Shown here piece after piece: positions 24,114-33,187 of a DNA stretch of 54,733 nt; the stretch's first letter is position 1; each line of letters begins with the position of its first letter. This DNA is from an uncultured Rhodospirillales bacterium (lineage in GTDB: Bacteria > Pseudomonadota > Alphaproteobacteria > Reyranellales > Reyranellaceae), in assembly GCA_945957125.1 (NCBI GenBank), contig CAMFJT010000009.1, positions 1 through 54,733 of the forward strand, in the 5' to 3' direction. The notes beneath the pieces were generated by a model, which was not told the DNA's origin, did not search any database, and saw nothing but the letters and a program-made list of their open reading frames with translations. A program made the translations under genes and the position numbers.

Positions 24114-26150
24114 TTATCGCAAGGCTGCTGCGATGTTTCCGCCGTCCACGGTCAGCACCGCGCCGGTCGTCTTGGGCGCCTTGGCGAGCGACAGGAAGCA
24201 CTGCGCCACGTCCTCCGCCGTCACTTCGAGGCCGAGCAGGTTGCCGCCCATGTAATCCGACTCGCTCAGCCCGCGCGCCTTCGAGCGCTGGGCGATCATG
24301 TCGTCGGTCAGCAGGCCCGAGCGGATGCGGTCGGCGTTGACCGCATTGGAGCGGATGCCGTCGGCGCCATGGTCGAGCGCGTACTGGCGCATCAGGAACA
24401 GCGTCGCCGCTTTCGGCAGGCCGTAAGGGCCGAAATCGGGGCCGGGGTTCACCGCCTGCTTGGAGGTGTTGAACAGCAGGCACCCGCCCAGCCCCTGCGC
24501 GCGCATGATCCGCACCGCGTTCTGCGCCACGCTCTGGTGCGCCCAGAAATTGAGCTCGAAGCTCTGGCGCAGGACGGCGTCGTCGACCGTGCCGATCCGG
24601 CCCTGCCAAGCCGCGCCGGCATTGGACACCGCGATGTCGACGCCGCCGTAGGTCGCGGCGACCTTGTCGAAGGCGGCGCGCACCTGGGCGGCATCGGTCA
24701 CGTCGCAGGCGATGGCGAAGCCCTTCACCCTGGAAACGTCGCGGTCGATCACCACGACCTCGGCGCCGTCCTTCGCGAGCGCCGCCGCCGTCGCCGCGCC
24801 GATGCCCGAGGCGCCGCCGGTCACGACGGCGATGCGCCGCGCCAGCGGCTTCTCGGCGGCCGAGCTCAGCTTGGCCTGCTCGAGCGACCAGTATTCGATG
24901 TCGAAGATGTCCGGCTCGGGAATGCACTGGTAGGTGCCGAGCCGCTCGGCGTCGGCGATCACCGCGACCGTGGTCTCCGCGAGATCGGCCGCGATCTTCG
25001 CATCCTTCGACGAATTGCCGACGCCGAACAGGCCCACGCCAGGCACCAGCACGACTCGCGGGACGGGATCGAGCTCTTTCTTCGCCACGACCTGCTTGCC
25101 GTTGTGGCGCTCGAAATAGGCGTGGTAGTCGGCTGCGAACTTCTCGAGTGCGGCCCTGGCCTCGGCCTTGAAGGCTTCGAGCTTGCCGGCCTCGGGCGCC
25201 GGCGCGATGAACGGCAGGTTCTTGGTGCGGATCGCATGGTCGGGCGTGACCGGGCCCTGCTGGCTGTAGCGGCCGATCTCCTTGCCGTTCACGAAGGCCA
25301 GGATCTCGGGATTGGTGCGGAACTCGAGCACGAAGCGCTGCGCCGCCTCGCGGCCGCCGCCCTTCGCCGGGATCGACATCAGCCCGCGCAGGATCGGCGC
25401 GATCTCCTCGACCCCGGCCGGTTGCGCGGGCAGGTCGGCTCCGGCGAAGATCTTGCGCGTCGCTTTCGCCAGCCGCTGCTCGGCCATGGTGACGAGATCG
25501 ATCATGCGGACATAGGCTTCCTCCGCCGTCGCGCCCATCGAGAAGATGCCGTGCTTGAGCAGGATCAGCCCTTCGACGTCCGGATTCGCCTGGCCGACCT
25601 CGCTGCACTTCTTGGCGAGCGCGAAGCCCGGCATGACGTACGGCACCAGTGCGGCGCGCTTGCCATAGAGGTCGGCCGCCAGCTCGGCACCGTCGGGCTG
25701 GTCGGTCAGCGCCAGCACCGCGTTGGAATGGGTGTGGTCGATGAACTTGTGCGGCAGGAACGCGTGCAGCAGCGTCTCGACCGACGGGTTGGGCGACTTG
25801 CTGTCGAGCAGGTTGCTGCGCTGCACGTTGACCATGTCCTCGTCCGACAGCGCCTGCAGCCCGTGCAGCTCCCGCAGCGGCGCGAGCCGCACCGCCGGCA
25901 GGCCGGGCGCCTCGATCGTGCCCATGTCCCAGCCGCTGCCCTTGACGCACAGCACGTCGATCGTCTGACCGGTGATGTCCGGCATGCGTGTCTTCACCGA
26001 GGTGTTGCCGCCGCCGTGCAGCACCAGCTTCGGCTCCCCGCCCAGCAGCCGCGTCGTGTAGACGCGCAAGGCGAGATCCTCGCCGATGCCCTTCCTGGCG
26101 TGGGCGGCGACGGCGGCCTTGGCGTCGGAATCGGACCATAGATTTTGCAT
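24114..26150 (-). CDS. bifunctional class II aldolase / short-chain dehydrogenase
   Basis: A 678-residue fusion. The first 400 residues are a class II (zinc) aldolase domain with LVLHGGGNTSVK, the metal-binding FIDHTHSNAVLAL and LILLKHGIFSMG. From about residue 435 a short-chain dehydrogenase follows with VVTGGASGIG, VSNAGAA and the active-site YGLPKAA (Tyr-x3-Lys). This fusion is the one used in rhamnose-type pathways, where rhamnulose-1-phosphate is split and the lactaldehyde oxidised by the same protein. No rhamnose kinase or isomerase is in the window, so the sugar is uncertain. It is divergent from an AraC-type regulator 127 bases away. Confidence 0.85.
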   Translation of the reverse strand: MQNLWSDSDAKAAVAAHARKGIGEDLALRVYTTRLLGGEPKLVLHGGGNTSVKTRMPDITGQTIDVLCVKGSGWDMGTIEAPGLPAVRLAPLRELHGLQALSDEDMVNVQRSNLLDSKSPNPSVETLLHAFLPHKFIDHTHSNAVLALTDQPDGAELAADLYGKRAALVPYVMPGFALAKKCSEVGQANPDVEGLILLKHGIFSMGATAEEAYVRMIDLVTMAEQRLAKATRKIFAGADLPAQPAGVEEIAPILRGLMSIPAKGGGREAAQRFVLEFRTNPEILAFVNGKEIGRYSQQGPVTPDHAIRTKNLPFIAPAPEAGKLEAFKAEARAALEKFAADYHAYFERHNGKQVVAKKELDPVPRVVLVPGVGLFGVGNSSKDAKIAADLAETTVAVIADAERLGTYQCIPEPDIFDIEYWSLEQAKLSSAAEKPLARRIAVVTGGASGIGAATAAALAKDGAEVVVIDRDVSRVKGFAIACDVTDAAQVRAAFDKVAATYGGVDIAVSNAGAAWQGRIGTVDDAVLRQSFELNFWAHQSVAQNAVRIMRAQGLGGCLLFNTSKQAVNPGPDFGPYGLPKAATLFLMRQYALDHGADGIRSNAVNADRIRSGLLTDDMIAQRSKARGLSESDYMGGNLLGLEVTAEDVAQCFLSLAKAPKTTGAVLTVDGGNIAAALR

Positions 26151-26277
26151 GCCCGCCTTTTACAGGGTCGGCGGCCGGTCTGCGATATCCGTGTTGCAAG
26201 GCGCGCGAGCCACGGCGCGACCGCAGCGGCGAACCGGACACTTGACCTTTTGCGACAATTCCGCTGGCCTCCGCCCC

Positions 26278-27330
26278 GTGAACGATTCGACCTCGACCGG
26301 CATGGCGCGCATCGGCGAAGGTACGCTCCGGGTGGGGCCGCTGCTTCAGATGCCGGAAGTGGCCGCCGAATTCGGCCTCGCCCTCGAGCCATTGTTCGGC
26401 GAGATGGGTTTGCCGCTTTCCCTGCTGGACGACGCCGAGCGCATCCTCGACGTCCAGACGGCGGCGCGGCTGCTGACCCTTTGCGCGGAACGGAGCGGCT
26501 GCCCGCATTGGGGCCTGCTCGTCGGCCAGAAAGCCATGCCGGCCTCGCTCGGCGTGGTCGGTCTGGCGCTGCTTGATGCCGCGACCGTGGGCACCGCGCT
26601 GCGTGGCCTTATCCTCACGCTGCACCTGAACGGGCGGGCGATCGTGCCCACGCTGGTCGTCCGCAACGGCATCGCCACTCTCGGCGTCTCGCCGTACGGC
26701 GACTATGAAGCTGGCGCCCAACAGGTGACCGACCTTGCGATCGCCATGGCCGTCAACCTGATGCGCGCGCTCTGCGGGCCGCAATGGGCGCCGGCCGAAG
26801 CCATCTTCTCGTGCCGCGTGCCGGCGGACCGGCGTCCCTACAGCCGCTTCTTTCGCGCGCCGCTCCGCTTCGACGCCCCCATGACGGCGCTCGTCTTCTC
26901 CGCCGATTGGCTCGCCCGCGCGATCCCGGGCGCCAGCGCGGTGGCGCGGCGGCGGCTGCAGGCGCAGATCGCGGCCTTGACCGACCGGCAGGATCTCGAC
27001 CTTGCCAATCGCGCGCGGCGCGCCCTGTTCACGCTGATCGCCCATGACGACGTGTCGGTCGAGGCCGTGTCGGCCATGCTGGGGATGCACCGGCGCACGC
27101 TCAATCGGCGGCTGACCGAGCACGGCACGGCGATCGCCACGTTGTTGGCCGAAGTCCGCTACCAGATCGCCCGCCAGCTCCTGGCGGACACCGACCTGCC
27201 GCTGGTCGAGATCGCTGCGACCCTCAACTACACCGATGCCAGCGTCTTCTCGCGCGCTTTCCATACCTGGTCGGGCCAGACGCCGACGGCGTGGCGGGCG
27301 CAGTCGCGACGAGGCCGGCGGCCGGTCTGA
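26278..27330 (+). CDS. AraC-family transcriptional regulator (Arabinose_bd type)
   Basis: A 350-residue regulator. The N-terminal 200 residues (GPLLQMPEVAAEFGLALEPL, LTLCAERSGCPHWGLLVGQ) match the arabinose-operon-protein-like effector domain of the OruR/ArgR-type AraC branch. The C-terminal 100 residues hold two helix-turn-helix motifs (VEAVSAMLGMHRRTLNRRL and LVEIAATLNYTDASVFSRAF). Divergence from the aldolase/dehydrogenase gene suggests it controls that gene. The start is uncertain: GTG at 26278 is taken, ATG at 26302 is equally possible, and neither has a strong ribosome site. No clear operator repeat is visible in 26151-26277. Confidence 0.85.
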   Translation: MNDSTSTGMARIGEGTLRVGPLLQMPEVAAEFGLALEPLFGEMGLPLSLLDDAERILDVQTAARLLTLCAERSGCPHWGLLVGQKAMPASLGVVGLALLDAATVGTALRGLILTLHLNGRAIVPTLVVRNGIATLGVSPYGDYEAGAQQVTDLAIAMAVNLMRALCGPQWAPAEAIFSCRVPADRRPYSRFFRAPLRFDAPMTALVFSADWLARAIPGASAVARRRLQAQIAALTDRQDLDLANRARRALFTLIAHDDVSVEAVSAMLGMHRRTLNRRLTEHGTAIATLLAEVRYQIARQLLADTDLPLVEIAATLNYTDASVFSRAFHTWSGQTPTAWRAQSRRGRRPV

Positions 27331-27390
27331 TCGGGCGCCGCTCTCTCGCCCGGGACGGTGCCACGGACCGACAAGCCTGATCGTCCTTCG

Positions 27391-27596
27391 TCAGAAGACC
27401 TTCGGGAATCGACGCTTCACAAGCTCCCAGGACGGCGAACGGGAAAGTTGACGCATCTGCATGTCGTTCGGCCGCTCGATCGGGTTGGCCCGAACATGGC
27501 GGTAGTCATCCCGCGTCAGCGGTCGAACGGCTTCAGTTTTCGCTGCCACGCCTCATCGGCAGGGTTGCCCTCGCCGCGCTCTAGGGAAGCGAACAT
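27391..27596 (-). pseudogene. frameshifted remnant of a small conserved-looking protein
   Basis: Directly after the MDR oxidoreductase stop (one base between) an ATG opens a 26-codon frame (MFASLERGEGNPADEAWQRK then LKPFDR) that stops near 27519. One base out of phase, the reading continues sensibly as LTRDDYRHVRANPIERPND to RRFPKVF and a TGA at 27391. Joined with one base added, the two halves make a fluent charged protein of about 72 residues. The family is not recognised. It may be a decayed gene, a real programmed shift or a sequence error. The rest of the 267-base gap shows nothing else. Confidence 0.45.
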
Positions 27597-27597
27597 A

Positions 27598-28608
27598 TCA
27601 ATGCGCGATGACGACCTTGCCGAAGTGGCCCTGGCCTTTCAGGTGGCGGTAGGCCTCCTTCGCCTCGGCGAAGGGGAATATCCGGTCGATGACCGGTTCG
27701 AGGCCGCCGGCGGCGATGGCGCGGTTCATCGCCTCGAACATCTGCCGGCTGCCGACATAGAGACCCTGGACGCGGAGGTTGCGGCGCAGGATCGGCATCG
27801 GATCGACCTGCGAGGGGCCGGTCAGCAGGCCGATCACCGCGATTCGCCCGCCGAGCCGCGCGGCGAGGAAGGAGCGGGGCAGGGTGCCGGCGCCGCCGAC
27901 CTCGACCACGATGTCGGCGCCTCGGCCACCGGTCAGCCGGAGCGCTTCCTGGTCCCAGTCCGGCGTCGCGCGATAGTCGATCACTGCCTCGGCGCCCATC
28001 GCCTTCAGCCGTTCCGCCTTGGCAGCGGAACTGGAGGTCGCGATCACGCGGGCGCCGAACATCCGAGCGAACTGCAGCGCGAAGATCGACACGCCGCCCG
28101 AGCCCTGCACCAGCACAGTGTCGCCGGCCTTGATCCTTCCGATCTCGACCAGCGCGTTCCAGGCGGTCACGGCCGCGCAGGGCAGCGTGGCACCCTGCTC
28201 GAAGCCGAGATGGGTGGGCAGCACGACGGCGCCGTCCTCCTCGAGCACCGCGAGCTCGGTCAGCATGCCGTCGATCGCGCCGCCCATCGCCGAGGCCTGG
28301 GCCGTCGCGTCGATCTCGCCGCCGATCCATTTCTGCATGAAGCAGCCCGCGACCCGGTCGCCGACCGCGAGCCGCGTTACGCCGGGGCCGACCGCGACCA
28401 CCTCGCCGGCGCCATCGGACAGCGGGATCAGGTCGGGCTTGGGGGCAGCGCGGGCATATTTGCCCTCGACCGTGATCAGGTCGCGATAGTTGAGCGACGT
28501 GGCCCGCACCCTGACCAGCACCTGGCGCGGACCGGGCGTCGGGTCGGGCCGTTCGACGAGGTGCAGGCCGTCGATGGTGCCCGGCGCGGAAAGGACGTAG
28601 CAGCGCAT
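27598..28608 (-). CDS. zinc-independent MDR-family NAD(P)-dependent alcohol dehydrogenase/quinone reductase
   Basis: A 336-residue medium-chain dehydrogenase/reductase. The N-terminal catalytic domain has SLNYRDLITVEGKY and LIPLSDGAGEVVAVG. The Rossmann domain has the nucleotide loop VLVQGSGGVSIFALQFA. The Cys ligands of the structural zinc lobe are absent, and the catalytic-zinc Cys-His pattern is not obvious, pointing to the quinone-reductase-like branch. Its ATG overlaps the gpt stop by one base (TGATG), so it is translated after gpt. The physiological substrate is unknown. Confidence 0.85.
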   Translation of the reverse strand: MRCYVLSAPGTIDGLHLVERPDPTPGPRQVLVRVRATSLNYRDLITVEGKYARAAPKPDLIPLSDGAGEVVAVGPGVTRLAVGDRVAGCFMQKWIGGEIDATAQASAMGGAIDGMLTELAVLEEDGAVVLPTHLGFEQGATLPCAAVTAWNALVEIGRIKAGDTVLVQGSGGVSIFALQFARMFGARVIATSSSAAKAERLKAMGAEAVIDYRATPDWDQEALRLTGGRGADIVVEVGGAGTLPRSFLAARLGGRIAVIGLLTGPSQVDPMPILRRNLRVQGLYVGSRQMFEAMNRAIAAGGLEPVIDRIFPFAEAKEAYRHLKGQGHFGKVVIAH

Positions 28609-29111
28609 CACTGCCCGCCTGTCTTCATCTCGAGGATGGTCTTGGCCATGACCGCTTCCTGGTCCCACGGGAACAGGATCCAAGTGTCCTGGCTCACCTC
28701 GGTGATGTAGCTGTCGACCGTCGGCCGGCCGGCGGGCTTGGCGTAAACCGTGGCGAAATGGGCCTCGGGCAGCATGGCGCGGACGGCGCGGGCGGTGACG
28801 CCGGTATCCACGAGATCGTCGACGATCAGCCAGCCCTTGCCCTTCTCCTGCTCGGCCATTGTGCCCTTGAGCGTCTCGACCTTCGCACCGCGCTCCATCC
28901 GGTCGTATGTCGAGCAGCATACGGTGTCGATCAGGCGCAGGTTGAGCTCGCGGGCGACGATGGCGGCCGGGACCAACCCGCCGCGCGTCACGGCGACCAG
29001 ACCCTTGAACGGTCCGAGATCGGCCAGCCGCCAGGCCAGGGCGCGTGCATCCCGGTGCAGCTCGGTCCAAGAGACCGGGAACATCTTGTTGTAGCCGGTG
29101 CTGGCCGCCAT
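28608..29111 (-). CDS. gpt: xanthine-guanine phosphoribosyltransferase
   Basis: A 167-residue purine salvage enzyme converting xanthine, guanine or hypoxanthine plus PRPP to the nucleotide. The PRPP-binding motif [14 protein letters not shown], the [16 protein letters not shown] loop and the C-terminal WILFPWDQE substrate-recognition segment are all diagnostic of the short Gpt type rather than HPRT. Length is normal. The ribosome site GGGGGAGA precedes the ATG at 29111. The downstream MDR gene overlaps it. It is divergent from the first TerC gene 112 bases away. Confidence 0.92.
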   Translation of the reverse strand: MAASTGYNKMFPVSWTELHRDARALAWRLADLGPFKGLVAVTRGGLVPAAIVARELNLRLIDTVCCSTYDRMERGAKVETLKGTMAEQEKGKGWLIVDDLVDTGVTARAVRAMLPEAHFATVYAKPAGRPTVDSYITEVSQDTWILFPWDQEAVMAKTILEMKTGGQ

Positions 29112-29223
29112 GCGATTTCGTCTCCCCCGTCCGGTTTGGCTTGCCCCCCGGCAAGGCCTGCACTAACACCGTCGGTCGATGCAATGAAGATGCGCAGGTA
29201 TAGCAGGGTGGAGACGGCAGCGT

Positions 29224-29961
29224 ATGGGATTTGAACTGACACCGGCCTTCTGGAGCGGTCTTCTCCAGATCATCCTGGTGAATATCATCCTGTCGGGCGA
29301 CAACGCGCTGGTCATCGCGCTGGCCTGCCGCAACCTCGAGAAGAAGCACCAGCGGCCGGCGATCATGATCGGCAGCGGTGGTGCCATCGTCCTGCGCATC
29401 ATCTTCGTGCTGGTCATCGACCAGCTTCTGCATGTCGGTTACCTCAAGCTCATCGGCGGCCTCCTGCTGCTGTGGATCGGCGTCAAGCTGGTCCAGGGCG
29501 AGGAGGAGGGCGAGGACGGCGTCAAGGCGGCGGGCTCGCTGTGGGGCGCCGTTCGCACCATCATCATCGCCGATGCGGTGATGAGCCTCGACAATGCGAT
29601 CGCCATCGCCGCCGCGGCGAAGGGCGACGTCACGCTGATCGTGCTCGGCCTGCTGATCAGCATCCCGCTGATCATCTTCGGCGCCACGCTGATCATGATG
29701 CTGCTCAACCGCTTCCCGATCATCGTGATCGCCGGCGGCGCGCTGCTGGGCTGGATCGCGGGCGAGGTGCTGGCGACCGATCCGGCCTATGCCGAATGGC
29801 TCGCCGCCAGGCTGCCCAACGCGAAGACGGTCTTCGAGATCGGCGGCGCGGTGCTGGTCGTGGCGGTAGGCTATGCGCTGCGCTACCGCGCCCGCAAGCG
29901 TGCCCATGCGGAGCCGGTCGACCTGGCCGAGGAAAAAGCCGGCGACGCATCGAGGAAGTGA
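29224..29961 (+). CDS. TerC-family membrane protein 1 (YjbE/YkoY-like, predicted metal exporter)
   Basis: A 245-residue inner-membrane protein with seven hydrophobic helices. It carries the two TerC signatures, ILSGDNALVIALACRNL in helix 1 and AVMSLDNAIAIAAAA in mid-protein; the buried Asp-Asn pairs are the proposed metal site. TerC proteins of this branch in Bacillus move Mn(II) out of the cytosol and help load secreted enzymes. The C-terminal tail is charged and cytosolic. A GGAG precedes the ATG by 9 bases. No yybP-ykoY riboswitch pattern is visible in the 112-base leader. The next gene, a universal stress protein, starts 7 bases after its stop. Confidence 0.88.
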   Translation: MGFELTPAFWSGLLQIILVNIILSGDNALVIALACRNLEKKHQRPAIMIGSGGAIVLRIIFVLVIDQLLHVGYLKLIGGLLLLWIGVKLVQGEEEGEDGVKAAGSLWGAVRTIIIADAVMSLDNAIAIAAAAKGDVTLIVLGLLISIPLIIFGATLIMMLLNRFPIIVIAGGALLGWIAGEVLATDPAYAEWLAARLPNAKTVFEIGGAVLVVAVGYALRYRARKRAHAEPVDLAEEKAGDASRK

Positions 29962-29968
29962 GGGAAGG

Positions 29969-30400
29969 ATGGCACAGATGAAGGCGATCCTGGTGCCGGT
30001 GGACGGCTCGGAGAATTCCGATCGCGCGATCAAGCATGCGCTCGGCCTCGTGGCGGCCGGGCTGGCTGCCGACCTGCACCTGCTGAACGTGCAGCCGAGC
30101 TTCGGCGGCGCGATCTCGACCTTCGTCGGTCGCGACCAGATCGATTCCTACCGCCGCGAAGAGGGCAACAAGGGCCTCGCCTCGGCCGTCGCCCTTGCGG
30201 CGGCGGCTTCCATCCCGGCCAAGGTGCATATCGGCGTCGGCCGCCAGGGCGAGGTGGTCCGCGATTATGCCCGCAAGCTGGGTGCCGACCTGATCGTCAT
30301 GGGCACGCGCGGCCATACCGGCCTGAGCGGCGTGCTGCTCGGCTCGGTGGCGCAGGACGTCATCGCGCATTCGGACGTGCCGGTCACGCTCGTGAAGTAG
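29969..30400 (+). CDS. universal stress protein (UspA family)
   Basis: A 143-residue single-domain Usp with the N-terminal [20 protein letters not shown] and the ATP-binding loop [20 protein letters not shown] (Gly-x2-Gly-x9-Gly-Ser). It therefore belongs to the nucleotide-binding group. The strong site AGGGAAGG precedes the ATG. It is sandwiched between two TerC genes on one strand (7 bases before, 27 after), so it is likely expressed with them and may tie metal transport to energy or stress state. The sequence does not show the partner. Confidence 0.92.
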   Translation: MAQMKAILVPVDGSENSDRAIKHALGLVAAGLAADLHLLNVQPSFGGAISTFVGRDQIDSYRREEGNKGLASAVALAAAASIPAKVHIGVGRQGEVVRDYARKLGADLIVMGTRGHTGLSGVLLGSVAQDVIAHSDVPVTLVK

Positions 30401-30427
30401 GACGCCGCGCGCGTCGGCTGGAGGCAC

Positions 30428-31045
30428 ATGGACGCGCTGGGGCTGGATCAATCCGTCATATCCGCCTTCATCCAGGTCGTGCTGATCGACCTGGTGATGT
30501 CGGGCGACAATGCCATCATCATCGGCATGGCCGTGGCCGGGCTTCCGGCCGAGCATCGGACCCGCATCATCTTCTGGGGCGTGGCCGGGGCGACGGTGCT
30601 GCGGCTGATCTTCGCCGGCATCGCCACCGAGCTGCTGCAGATCATCGGCCTCACCCTGGCGGGCGGCTTGCTGCTGCTGTGGGTCGCCTGGCGCATGTAT
30701 CGCGAGTTGCGCTCCAAGGGACATTCGGAGGCAGCAGAAGGCGGCGGGACAGCCGCGCCGAAGACGCCCCGCCAGGCGATGATCCAGATCATCGTGGCCG
30801 ACATCTCCATGTCGCTCGACAACGTCCTGGCGGTCGCCGGCGCGGCGCGCGACCACAAGGTAGTGCTGTGGGTCGGCCTGGCCCTCTCCGTCGTGCTGAT
30901 GGCGGTGGCGTCGAACCTGATCGCACGGATCCTCGACCGCCATCGCTGGGTGGCGTGGATCGGCTTCCTGATCGTGCTCTATGTCGCCGCCGACATGATC
31001 TGGGAAGGTGGCCACGAGGTTGTTGCGGCGACGAGGAAAGCGTAG
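30428..31045 (+). CDS. TerC-family membrane protein 2
   Basis: A 205-residue, shorter TerC paralogue with [19 protein letters not shown] in helix 1 and [18 protein letters not shown] in mid-protein, and about six hydrophobic helices. A short hydrophilic, Gly/Ala-rich loop ([16 protein letters not shown]) separates the halves. It sits 27 bases after the Usp gene and 23 bases before dgt, in one transcription unit by spacing. Its substrate, by family, is a divalent metal such as Mn(II). Confidence 0.87.
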   Translation: MDALGLDQSVISAFIQVVLIDLVMSGDNAIIIGMAVAGLPAEHRTRIIFWGVAGATVLRLIFAGIATELLQIIGLTLAGGLLLLWVAWRMYRELRSKGHSEAAEGGGTAAPKTPRQAMIQIIVADISMSLDNVLAVAGAARDHKVVLWVGLALSVVLMAVASNLIARILDRHRWVAWIGFLIVLYVAADMIWEGGHEVVAATRKA

Positions 31046-31068
31046 AAGTCGGCGGCAACGGAGGATTC

Positions 31069-32256
31069 GTGGCCGACGAGCTGTGGCGAAGGCAGGCACT
31101 GGCACCCTATGCCACCCTGCCCTGGACGAGCCGGGGGCGCCTGCATGCGGAGCCCGAGGCGCCGAACCGCAGCCCCTTCCAGCGTGACCGGGACCGAATC
31201 ATCCACTCGACCGCTTTCCGGCGGCTGAAGCACAAGACGCAGGTTTTCGTCTATCACGAGGGTGACCACTACCGTACGCGGCTCACCCATTCGCTCGAGG
31301 TCGCGCAGATCGCGCGCACCATCTGCCGGACCTTGCGGTTCGACGAGGACCTCGGGGAAGCGGTGGCGCTGGCGCACGACCTCGGCCATACGCCGTTCGG
31401 CCATGCCGGCGAGGACGCGCTCGATGCGGCGATGAAGCCGTTCGGCGGCTTCGACCACAATGCCCAGACCCTGCGCATCCTGACCAAGCTCGAGGAGCGC
31501 TATGCCGAGTTCAACGGCCTCAACCTGACCTGGGAGACGCTGGAAGGCGCGGTGAAGCACAACGGGCCGCTGCTGGTGGAAGGCCGCGTGCTGGCCGACC
31601 TGCCGGCGGCGATCGTCGATTATTGCCGCGACCACGATCTCGAGCTCGAAGGCCACGCCGGGCCCGAGGCCCAGGTCGCCGCGTTGTCCGACGACATCGC
31701 TTACAACAATCACGACATCGACGACGGGTTGCGCGCCGGCCTTTTCGAGATCGCCGACCTGCGCGAGCTGCCGCTGGTCGGCGAGATGTTCGTCGCGGTC
31801 GAGCGCAAATATCCCGGCATCGACCAGGCGCGCCTGATCCATGAGGCGATCCGGCGCATGATCAACGCCATGGTCGAGGACGTCCTCGCCGAGACCGCCC
31901 GGCGCCTGGCCGAGGCCCGGCCGGGATCGGTCGCCGAGGTCCGCGCGCTCGGCCGGCCGGTCGTGGCCTTCTCCGAGAAGATGGCGGCGACCGACCGCAC
32001 GGTGAAGCGCTTCCTCTACAAGCGCATGTACGAGCACTGGCATCTCAACCGCTCGCACTCCAAGGCGCGGCGGGTCGTGATGGACCTGTTCGGCCTGCTG
32101 TTCGCCGAGCCCGACTGCCTGCCGCCGCCGTGGCGCGAGCGCGCCGAGGCCGCCGAACGGGCTGCCCGGGCGCGGATCGTGGCCGACTACATCGCCGGCA
32201 TGACCGACCGGTACGCGCTCGACGAGCACCGGCGGCTGTTCGATCTGTGGTCGTGA
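31069..32256 (+). CDS. dgt: dGTP triphosphohydrolase-like protein (HD domain)
   Basis: A 395-residue HD-superfamily hydrolase that removes triphosphate from deoxynucleotides, controlling dNTP pools. Metal ligands are seen as LTHSLEV (His74), [12 protein letters not shown] (His103-Asp104), and later a [13 protein letters not shown] segment with the final Asp. HNAQT and AVKHNGPL are also conserved. Length fits the shorter, Dgt-like proteins that often cleave several dNTPs. The start is GTG at 31069 with GGAGGA five bases upstream. In many Alphaproteobacteria dgt directly precedes argS; here about 3.8 kb of other genes lie between them. Confidence 0.92.
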   Translation: MADELWRRQALAPYATLPWTSRGRLHAEPEAPNRSPFQRDRDRIIHSTAFRRLKHKTQVFVYHEGDHYRTRLTHSLEVAQIARTICRTLRFDEDLGEAVALAHDLGHTPFGHAGEDALDAAMKPFGGFDHNAQTLRILTKLEERYAEFNGLNLTWETLEGAVKHNGPLLVEGRVLADLPAAIVDYCRDHDLELEGHAGPEAQVAALSDDIAYNNHDIDDGLRAGLFEIADLRELPLVGEMFVAVERKYPGIDQARLIHEAIRRMINAMVEDVLAETARRLAEARPGSVAEVRALGRPVVAFSEKMAATDRTVKRFLYKRMYEHWHLNRSHSKARRVVMDLFGLLFAEPDCLPPPWRERAEAAERAARARIVADYIAGMTDRYALDEHRRLFDLWS

Positions 32257-32263
32257 CGGCGTA

Positions 32264-33154
32264 TCAGCCGCGCACCGTGCGGTGCGGGCGCTGCTCCTGC
32301 AGCCAGAGGAAGCCCGCAGCGAGCGGCAGCCAACCGAGCCAGCGCACCGCTTCGACCAGATAGGCGCCGGTCTCGGTGGCGAGCAGGCCGCCCATCCGCT
32401 CGAGGTGCGGGTCCACGATCTCGAAGGCGAGCAGCCAGAGCAGCAAGGCCGGCAGCACGACGACGAGCGGCTGCATCTGGCGCGACAGGCGCTGCGACCA
32501 CCACGGCGCGAGCGAGGCGGAGAATACCAGCACGGCGATGATGAAGCGGGCGGCGGGGTGTGCGGTGAGCCACGGCTGCAGCAGCGGCTCGCGCACGATC
32601 ATCGTGTAGCCGGTCCATGCCAGCACGGCGCCGCCCAGCAGGATGACCGACGGAAACCGGTCGACCAGCCGGATCACCAGATGGCTGCCCCAGACGATGA
32701 TCGGCACGCTGATGGCGAGGCCGAGCACGATCAGCAGGAGGCTGCCGGACGCCGCGCCGCCGATCGCCAGCACGTTGTCGATGCCCATGACGGCATCGGC
32801 GATGACGATGGTGCGCAGCGCGCCAGCGAAGCTGGTCGCCGCGGCAGCGCCGCCGTGCGAGTCGCCTGCCGCTTCTGCGGGCATCAGCAGCTTGCGGGCG
32901 ATCCAGATCAGGGCGATGCCACCCGCCAGCATGAAGCCGGGCACGGCGAGGATGTAGACGACGAGGGCGGCCATGAGGGCACGTACGGCGATCGCGCCGA
33001 AGGTTCCCCAGAAGATCACCTTGCGCTGGGTGTTCTTCGGGAGATTGCGGGCGACCAGGCCGATGATGAGGGCGTTGTCGCCCGCCAGCACGAGGTCGAT
33101 CAGGACGATGACGAGCAGGGCCGACAGGAAGCCGGCCGAAAAAAGTTCGGGCAT
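32264..33154 (-). CDS. TerC-family membrane protein 3 (long form)
   Basis: A 296-residue TerC protein, the longest of three in the window. Signatures are LVLAGDNALIIGLVARNLP and AVMGIDNVLAIGGAASG. The usual seven helices are followed by an extra C-terminal membrane region (ARFIIAVLVFSASLAPWW, then LVVVLPALLLWLLAFEI and LVEAVRWLGWLPLAAGFLWL), making about ten helices. The N-terminal helix pair is most like TerC2. It converges on dgt with 7 bases between stops and is preceded on its own strand by a small membrane protein. Confidence 0.87.
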   Translation of the reverse strand: MPELFSAGFLSALLVIVLIDLVLAGDNALIIGLVARNLPKNTQRKVIFWGTFGAIAVRALMAALVVYILAVPGFMLAGGIALIWIARKLLMPAEAAGDSHGGAAAATSFAGALRTIVIADAVMGIDNVLAIGGAASGSLLLIVLGLAISVPIIVWGSHLVIRLVDRFPSVILLGGAVLAWTGYTMIVREPLLQPWLTAHPAARFIIAVLVFSASLAPWWSQRLSRQMQPLVVVLPALLLWLLAFEIVDPHLERMGGLLATETGAYLVEAVRWLGWLPLAAGFLWLQEQRPHRTVRG

Positions 33155-33187
33155 GACGAAGACTCCGACGAAAGACGACTGAAAGGC

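Noticed and set aside
26151-26277. AraC operator repeats in the divergent promoter gap
   Set aside because: No direct or inverted repeat longer than chance was found, and TTGACC at 26242 has no matching -10 box.
24073-27264. 1063-codon open frame on the minus strand overlapping the aldolase gene and AraC gene
   Set aside because: It is in a different frame from the real aldolase/dehydrogenase, Arg/Gly/Ala-rich and without domains; a codon-bias shadow.
29112-29223. Possible yybP-ykoY manganese riboswitch ahead of the first TerC gene
   Set aside because: The leader is short and none of the conserved GGGGAGTA-type junction pieces is present.
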